From Bacteroides fragilis (lineage in GTDB: Bacteria; Bacteroidota; Bacteroidia; Bacteroidales; Bacteroidaceae), in contig NZ_SZUU01000004.1 in the NCBI RefSeq assembly GCF_019583405.1, positions 310,001 to 374,000 on the forward strand: 64,000 nucleotides of DNA, given 5' to 3'. Of this stretch, positions 63,930 through 64,000 are shown piece after piece. Under the pieces are notes generated by a model, which searched no databases, was not told the DNA's origin, and worked only from the letters and a program-made list of their open reading frames with translations. Each line of letters opens with the position of its first letter. Within the stretch, counting starts at the first letter, position 1. A program made the translations under genes and the position numbers.

Positions 63930-64000
63930 TATAGATTAAAATAAAAGATATTCTAATACTTAATAACTGTTTGTTCTAAAGATATTATCTAAGTATATAA

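Overview
The window looks like chromosomal DNA of a Bacteroides, most likely Bacteroides fragilis or a very close relative. At least two dozen gene starts are preceded by the Bacteroides -7 box TAnnTTTG, most genes lack a strong Shine-Dalgarno, several families are typical of Bacteroidales (DUF4248, DUF3843, DUF4290, HU-HIG, the tiny smalltalk protein, BT4734/VapE proteins, UpxY/UpxZ), and the right end has the promoter-inversion architecture of a B. fragilis capsular polysaccharide locus. Where two starts are possible, the position of the -7 box often decides: the longer reading frame frequently begins upstream of the expected transcript start.

Left part (1-12.5 kb): tRNA-Ser(GGA); an ExbB / four-TM protein / ExbD / ExbD energy-transduction operon; an M64 metallopeptidase divergent from an Lrp/AsnC regulator; folA-thyA; a phospholipase-D type cardiolipin synthase; an ECF sigma operon with a small membrane protein in the anti-sigma position; an ORF6N protein coupled to an rRNA m5C methyltransferase; and an outer-membrane beta-barrel protein.

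Middle (12.5-57 kb): a metal-resistance island (His-rich lipoprotein adaptor, CzcA/CusA-type RND pump, TolC-like channel, a His-rich small membrane protein and a Cys/Lys-rich secreted protein); an ABC-F protein; a lone receiver domain; phosphate storage and transport (ppk1-pit); dTDP-sugar genes rfbAB; menA; nadD-gmk-yicC; a sensor kinase coupled to a degenerate kinase-like partner; a core block tsaB-DUF4290-murA-rimM-M23-dxr-rseP (MurA carries Asp in place of the fosfomycin-target Cys); phnXW; an MFS exporter; the anaerobic ribonucleotide reductase nrdDG behind a cobalamin riboswitch; a hemolysin-III/PAQR protein; ddh; ruvA; rpiA; and small genes.

Right part (56.3-64 kb): the upstream module and first genes of a capsular polysaccharide locus: HU-HIG with smalltalk, DUF4248, a RelE/HigB-HigA pair whose toxin seems to have lost its core by an in-frame deletion, a BT4734/VapE protein, an unknown 130-aa gene, a 190-bp segment bounded by exact 20-bp inverted repeats, then upxY, upxZ and a WecA/MraY-type initiating glycosyltransferase. 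The promoter inside the invertible segment points away from upxY, so the locus is drawn here in the OFF orientation.

Intergenic space also carries a family of related imperfect palindromes (CCACAGA / GACACACCCTC motifs, six places), strong convergent terminators, and a cluster of operator-like repeats before the metal-efflux adaptor. No insertion sequence, rRNA operon or CRISPR array was seen.
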